Source: Cycas panzhihuaensis
Taxonomy: Eukaryota > Cycadophyta
Reading direction: 5' to 3'
DNA length: 64,000 nt
Assembly: GCA_023213395.1 (NCBI GenBank)
Contig: CM041465.1
Location: 2,294,001-2,358,000, forward strand
A model generated the notes under the pieces. That model was given only the letters and a program-made list of their open reading frames with translations. It searched no databases and was not told the origin of the DNA. This document shows positions 58,328 through 64,000 of this stretch, in pieces. The translations under genes and the position numbers were made by a program. The stretch's first letter is position 1. Every line of letters begins with the position of its first letter.

Positions 58328-60258
58328 GATCTATTCACTTCATTTCACCTGCATGGAGTCATTTTGCCTCTCCTTCACCTTTAATGTGAAGTATTATGAG
58401 TGCACTCATCATTTTTAAAAATTTAAAAGCTTAAAATTATATTATTTTATATGTTGCTACTTTCTCTATGTGCACAAAATTTCAGAGGTAGAAAATATAA
58501 CCTTTTGAAGCTGTTTGGTTGCTGGAATAGTCCTGAAAGCATTAAAGGCCTAAAATTTTATGAAAAATTTGACCATCTTAGATTTTGATGAAATTTGATA
58601 TGCAAGGTCACCTTTCTAAGAGGATCATTTTTTTCTTCTAGAGTAGATTCATATTCAACCTACAACAATGGGTTTTAACTGAAATAAAAGTTTAAAATTT
58701 ATAGATAAGTAACTTGAGGCACTTTTCTCAATGAAATCCTTTAAACATAAGTTAAAAATCTAAAAATATTTTAAAGGGATCTAGTAGATATATGACTTAG
58801 GAGTATTTTAAGATAAATATCATCAAATTTTATCTACCGGTTAGTGAGATCTTTGCAATTTTCTCACAGATGCTAAATTTGTCTACCCAACGCCATAAAA
58901 GACATTATGAGGGCATTTTGGGTAGTTTTTTGGTTGATTTTGGAGATGGTGTAGAAGGAAAAATTTGATGCACATTTCAATATATAACTTTTGACATATT
59001 GAAGTTTAGATTCTAAGACAGTGGATTTGGCAAGATTATGCTTTTGTGCTTTATTCGAACAAAAACGTTTTTATGCATTTTTAGAAATCTGAATTCACTA
59101 CTCTATAGAAACGATATTCTGAATATTTTTTTCTTCTTCCATAAATTTAAATTCCATCATTTAGGCCTTCATATTTGTAATTTTTAGAAAATTTTACCCA
59201 TTTATTATTATTTATAAATTTTGTGAAAAAATCACAAAATAGGGCAAAATAACATGCATCTAGATTTAGAAAAATTAGAATTTTAGTATAAAGTTAATTT
59301 ACTTTTTATTCCTTTATGGATTTTATATTGAAATTTCTAAAAATATATTTACAAACATTATACTAAAGGAAGGGAAACTTTAGATCAGAAGCAACATCTG
59401 ATTCCCCTGCTAAATCTAGCATGTTTTTTCTATTTACATACATAAAATAAAACATCATATAAAGTAGCAACAATAATAAAGTAAGCATGAAAGACAAGGA
59501 AGTACATTTAGTAACTTTTCATTTCAGTTTTTAGTTATTTAGAAATAACTTATATTATTCCTAAAAAGAATCTTATCCATATGATGTATACCACCAATTC
59601 TTGACTTATGTGCACACTAACCTTGGTTGAAATAGACCACAATTAATTGAAGTCTTGGCCCTAAGGGAGATGTGAGTTTCATAATGGGTTTGGTCTAACC
59701 GAAATAGTGGTGGAGGGACAGGTTAGGCATACCTATGTCCTCCAATCAGGGATAATCCTAATAACCACCCAAGAAAACTAAAAACCTTAATACAAGATTA
59801 AAATTAACTCAGTCTAATATCTATCATAGCTGTGGGATACACACATACTATTTAACTCTTTGAAGGAGGTATATAGTTACTCACTGGTGAACTGGGTGAG
59901 GACCGAGAGTACATGGGCTCCATTGTGATTTAGATTTCATCACTAAGCGTAGGTGTGGGTATCGTGGGTGAAGGCCCTAATCGTATATTAGAAGCCTTAG
60001 GTATCAAAAGCTCACCTATATTTAGACATAAGTTAGAGGCTAATGGCATGACACATCACCACTCTTTTCCAGCTCTACATTAGGCCCCATTCTTGTATCA
60101 TTGCTTATACTCATTTTTCATAGTTGTTGAAAAATACTTAATTATTACTAACTTCTCATCATAGCATTCATTTTTACATCCCTATTGCACTAGGTGTACT
60201 AGCCACATGTGTTAGTGGCACATACTTCTATCATCTTTTCTACTTCTTCATCATTACC
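58328..60258 (+). other. Element G leader, 1.9 kb
   Basis: AT-rich to 59560 and more mixed afterwards. No coding region is recognised. A long leader before gag is seen here as in D and E. Confidence 0.45.
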
Positions 60259-61240
60259 ATGTCATCTCAATTCAAGCAGAATGTCAACTATATATTAAAA
60301 GACAAAGAAAATTAGGATTTGTGGTATACTAGAGTTAAAAATGCTACAAAGTATGAAGGCATTTGGAGAGCCCACTTACAGCCTATACCCATCATACTTG
60401 TAATAGCTACAACACCTACTTTTGGTGGATCCACTACAACAACTCTTATAGATGTTGTGGCCAAACTACAATGGGAGATAGATGATGAAAATATTCGTGT
60501 AAAAATTCTGTTGGTTATTGATTACTCCTTATATAACTTGATTAACAAAGAGTAACATAATACAGTCTAGAAGGTCCTTAAAGTTCTCAAGAAGAACTTT
60601 GATACCAAGTCAGATTTAGAATTTGTTCATCTTATTTTGAAAATGAATAAGTTAAAAATGCAAAAAGGATGAGCTCATGAGATAATAAATCTTCTTCAAC
60701 TAATAAAACAAGCAATTGATAAAGATTTTAAGACTCAATATATCACTTGGGTATTCTTGATCTAATTATATCTACATGTCTCTGATTATAAAAACTTACT
60801 TAGAAGTCTTCAATCTAATGGAATATTGAAGACACTCAACTTTGAAGCACTTACCAAGAAGTTTATAGAATTTGACAAGACCTTTGATACCGACTTTGTA
60901 GCCTTTGACTCTCTTCCAGATGTAGCTTTTGAGGTGGAATAAGAAGCTTTCTATAAAAGAAATCAAGGTCCCTCTCATGGTAGAGGAAACAACTCAGTAA
61001 GAGGAAGAGGAAGAAATATGGGAAATCATCTATAAGGTTAACCAAACCCTCAGTAACAACCTTGAAGTCTCAAAGCTAAGGGCCACCTAAACAAAGACCA
61101 AGATAGTCGGGCCAAACCAGTACCTTTTTAGGGACTGGTAATTAAACTATTATGTGTTATTAGTGTAACCATAAAGGACACTTTACAAAAGACTACAAAA
61201 CTGCCACTTATAAGTTGGTCAAGTTCCAACCAAAACATAG
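60259..61240 (+). pseudogene. Element G copia gag
   Basis: ATG at 60259 (MSSQFKQNVN), TAG at 60313, then an open block to 60555 and UBN2-type text to about 60900 (LQSNGILKTLNFEALTKKFI). An Arg/Gly patch (GRGNNSVRGRGR, 60980-61020) precedes the zinc knuckle at 61155-61196, C-Y-stop-C-x4-H-x4-Y, where the last Cys is Tyr. It binds and packages the RNA. Broken by at least five stops and frame changes. Confidence 0.78.
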
Positions 61241-62050
61241 AGCTCACAATGTTGAAGAAACTTATGAAGAATCCTTTAGTGGTATAGGTTTTGTACAAGC
61301 AAACTTTCAAAGAATTAAGGGATCTTTAGCATTAAATACCATTAACCAACCAAACAAATACTTTGAAGCTTAATGTGGATATATCATTTATGAATCCCCT
61401 TCACCAATGTCAAGCCCTATTAGAATTATAAATAGTGTGGCTTCAATCAATGGATAGTGGATCGTGGACATAGGAGTAACTCAACATATGACATACAATT
61501 ACAGTCTATATTAAACATTTGACTCAAATGTTTAAGGAGTTGTTCACATGGCTAATAAATCACAACAACCTATTAAAGGAATTGGTAACATTCACCTAAA
61601 ACTCCCAGGCTTAAGAGATTTTACATTGCTTGATGTCTTATACATACCTAATTTCAAATAAAACCTACTCTTCTTATCCACACTTGTCTCTCATGGATTT
61701 AATCTGAGTGTAACCACAAATGACCAGACTCTTTAGGTCATTCACCTTCCAACTAATTGAGTGGTCTTGACTAGACATCTCTCTGGCAAACTCTCTCTAC
61801 TGAATGGCTTTGCATCTTCTGAAGCCTATTGTTCCCAAAGCCCTTGTGTCGATGAAGAATTTTTATTTAACTCCATCCTAACCCACCCAAAATTGTCACT
61901 AGAAGCTCTTTGGCATGCTTGCATGGGCCATGTTCATATTGATAGACTTAGAGATCTTTGTAACACTCTTCCAAATATTCTAAAGTTCTCTTCTAAGCCC
62001 TTTAAATATGAATCTTGTATCATTGCCAAATCTCATCAATAATCCTTTCC
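61241..62050 (+). pseudogene. Element G protease and GAG-pre-integrase region
   Basis: The protease site at 61459-61490 reads W-I-V-D-I-G-V-T-Q-H-M, the copia D-S-G-A motif with Ser to Ile and Ala to Val. GAG-pre-integrase is the open 61761-62042 block (LSLEALWHACMGHVHIDRLR, then CIIAKSHQ), including the H-x-x-H-like and C-x-x-C-like zinc ligands in part. Confidence 0.78.
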
Positions 62051-62084
62051 TAAAAGTCAGTAGAAATCGAGCCATCTATTACAA

Positions 62085-62640
62085 TTGGTACACTTTGATA
62101 TGTATGGACCAATGCCCATTCCTTTACTAAAAAGGAAGTTGTATTATATCTCTTTCATTGATGATTTTACTATAAAATTATGGGTAGATTTTCTACATAA
62201 GAAAGATGAAGCCTTCTATGTATTCAAAGAATTTAAAACCCATACTAAAAAAGAGTCAGGTTATCAACTCAAATGTCTTCAAACTAATAATGATGGCAAA
62301 TATACCTCACATGAGTTTAAAAGCTATCTTCAAGCAATGGCATCAAATATCAAACAATAGTAGCAGGTACCCCATAGTAAAATGGAGTTGTCAAGTGCAT
62401 GAATGGGACAATCATAAACATGGCTCATGCTATGTTGGTATACAAAAATGTACCTACCTACCTTTAGAATGAATCCATCTAGACAATTGTTTATTGTATC
62501 AATCTTGTTAGCCCATCAAAGGAAGGAAAATCACCTAATGAAAAGTGATCAAGACAAGCTCCCATTATTCACTACCTCAAAATTTTTACCTCTATATGTT
62601 ATACCCACATTCTAGATGCAGATCAAAATACACTCCAGCC
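62085..62640 (+). pseudogene. Element G integrase core
   Basis: HFDMYGPMPIPLLKRKLYYI, FIDDF (first Asp), TNNDGKYTS (second Asp), then after a frame change NGVVKCMNG at about 62375, where Lys replaces the catalytic Glu. The copia family is clear from GPMP and FIDDF. Inactive. Confidence 0.82.
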
Positions 62641-63355
62641 AAGGGCACTTAAAGGCATCTTTGTTAGATACCCTATGGATAAGAAAGGGTATAAGGTCTT
62701 TATACCTTCAAAATAAAAAATCATTATTACTAGAGATGTCATTTTTATAGAGACAAAGGATCAGTTGCTTAGACTAGACTCTAAAATACTCTCACGTCAT
62801 TATAATAATGTTATTAAGTATGATGTTTAGATTCCAAAATTTTGGGAGGGAGGATATACATAAATTACTCCAAATATTGGAATCTAATAATAGAGCCTCA
62901 GAGGATATAAGTTGTGACTATGAACTAATGAATATACATCCAACATTATCCTTTGAAGATAACAAAGTTGATAAAGGAAAAGTCATTATAAAAGAATCAT
63001 CCTCTCTACCTTCTGTCGACAAAGGCAAAATAGTGGTAGAAGGACCATCTTCTTTAAACACATCAACATCCTCCTCACAAAATAATCATTTTAATGAATA
63101 AGATAAGAACCAAGAAGTTGAGGAAATAAGGACCTTATTCCCAACTTGAGGATCTCGTGAAGCCTACCAACTCAATAAGGACATACGACCAGATGAGGTG
63201 GGTAAAGCTACCACTCGAAGTGCCCATAGAGTAAGGATGTAGGAATCGTTATATACTGAGCTTGAACTAACAGAACCTTACCCTTAATGAAGAGCCCCTC
63301 TCGTATTAGGAAGCTATAAAACATATAGTCTAGAGAAATATAATGAACTAAGAAT
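62641..63355 (+). pseudogene. Element G integrase-RT linker
   Basis: KGIFVRYPMDKKGYKVFIPS and RDVIFIET (62650-62760) are the conserved copia text after integrase. 62808-63101 is open, with Ser/Lys/Glu-rich direct repeats (DKGKVIIKESSSLPS, DKGKIVVEGPSSL). No further domain until RT. Confidence 0.72.
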
Positions 63356-64000
63356 ACCAATCTCTCATAAAAAATGGTACATTGGAGCTCATTGATCTAC
63401 CACTTGGAAAAAAGGTAGTTTAAAATAAATGGATATTCAAAAATAAATATAGATCAGATGACACCCTAGAAAAATACAAGGCAAGGTTGGTAGCTAAAGG
63501 ATTCACATAAAGGGAAGGCATCAACTACACTGAAATCTTTGCACCTACAACTAAGTGGTCTACAATTAGAACACTTGTGGCCTTGGCTATTCAACAAGGT
63601 TAGAAAATCCACTAGCTCAATATTAAGATCATGTTTCTCAATGGAGATCTTGAAGAAGAAATTTGTATGGCTCAACCAGAAGGATATGAGATCAGAGGTC
63701 AACATCATAAGGTTTACATACTCAAAAAGTCCTTGTATGACCTTAAACAATCCCCTCGTGCTTGGTTTGTTAAGTTGTTTGAAAGAATGATGCAACTTGG
63801 ATATAAGGTTTATGATTACTAAGATATTGATGTAACATTATTCATCAAGTACTAAAGGGATCAAGTCACTTATCTCATAATCTTTGTGGATGACAAACTA
63901 GTAATGGGTAACAATGAACAGGCAATAAGCCAGTAGAAAAAGGACCTTGGAAAAATGTTTGAATTATCTAACCTCAGTTTGAAGAAATATTACTTGGGAA
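63356..64000 (+). pseudogene. Element G reverse transcriptase (cut by window edge)
   Basis: KWIFKNKYRSDDTLEKYKAR, LVAKGFT, YTEIFAPTTKWSTIRTLVAL, HQLNIKIMFLNGDLEEEI (Asp to Asn in the usual QMDVKTAFL), KSLYDLKQSPRAW and IIFVDDKL (63880-63903), the copia YVDD position as FVDD. Stops at 63479, 63601 and others. RNase H and the 3' LTR lie beyond 64000. Confidence 0.88.

Noticed and set aside
58075-58389. 104-codon plus-strand ORF
   Set aside because: It covers G's 5' LTR and primer-binding site.
63466-63795. Minus-strand ORF of 109 codons
   Set aside because: Antisense shadow of G's reverse transcriptase.
1-64000. A host gene or defence system in the window
   Set aside because: Every stretch with coding character could be assigned to a retroelement, except the small unrecognised frames at 35746-36131, which are too weak to call a gene.

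Overview
This window looks like repeat-dense nuclear DNA of a land plant with a large, slowly purged genome. It is AT-rich and CpG-poor. I see no host gene, rRNA, tRNA or CRISPR array that I can support. Almost everything can be assigned to decayed LTR retrotransposons inserted into one another. The plant assignment rests on long Ty3/gypsy elements of the Tat/Ogre type (second RNase H, antisense plant-mobile-domain-like gene, tRNA-Arg-like primer site) and Ty1/copia elements primed by initiator-Met tRNA. The species cannot be named from the sequence.

Layout. Element A (Tat-type, minus strand) runs from 38596 down past position 1. Its order is 5' LTR (38596-30418), PBS, gag, protease, RT, RNase H, integrase, a separate second RNase H (aRNH), an antisense gene on the plus strand, minisatellite arrays and 3' LTR (480 to the left edge). 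Element B (Tat-type, plus strand, 9087-26198, 2.75-kb LTRs) is inserted in A's pol with a 5-bp target duplication. When B is removed, A's reading region matches its relative C without a break. Element D (copia-type, minus strand, 32173-37906, near-identical 0.4-kb LTRs, internally deleted) lies in A's 5' LTR. Element E (copia, minus strand) supplies a 5' LTR at 42544-42910 and a gag at 39373-38597, into which A is inserted. Element C (relative of A, plus strand, 42911-55589) is split by E inside gag and ends in a complete 3' LTR. To the right lie a short LTR-like segment, a minus-strand copia pol remnant F (58060-55822), and a plus-strand copia element G (58076 to the right edge). The inferred nesting is C<-E<-A<-(B, D), with F as older substrate and G inserted in F.

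How the genes work together. Gag, protease, RT, RNase H and integrase are the standard replication set, all broken here by stops and frameshifts. In A, B and C the ordinary RNase H has lost its first catalytic Asp. A separate aRNH ORF beyond integrase keeps all four acidic residues in A and B. Each of A, B and C also has an antisense gene with matching splice signals. It joins a plant-mobile-domain-like N-terminus to a charged or coiled-coil C-terminus. The order of the antisense gene and aRNH is reversed between B and A/C. Other unusual structure includes tandem primer-binding sites in D and inside C's LTR, a CpG-rich foreign-looking insert in D, and stop codons biased to TAG, as expected from methylcytosine decay. 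All domain and repeat comparisons were made by eye.
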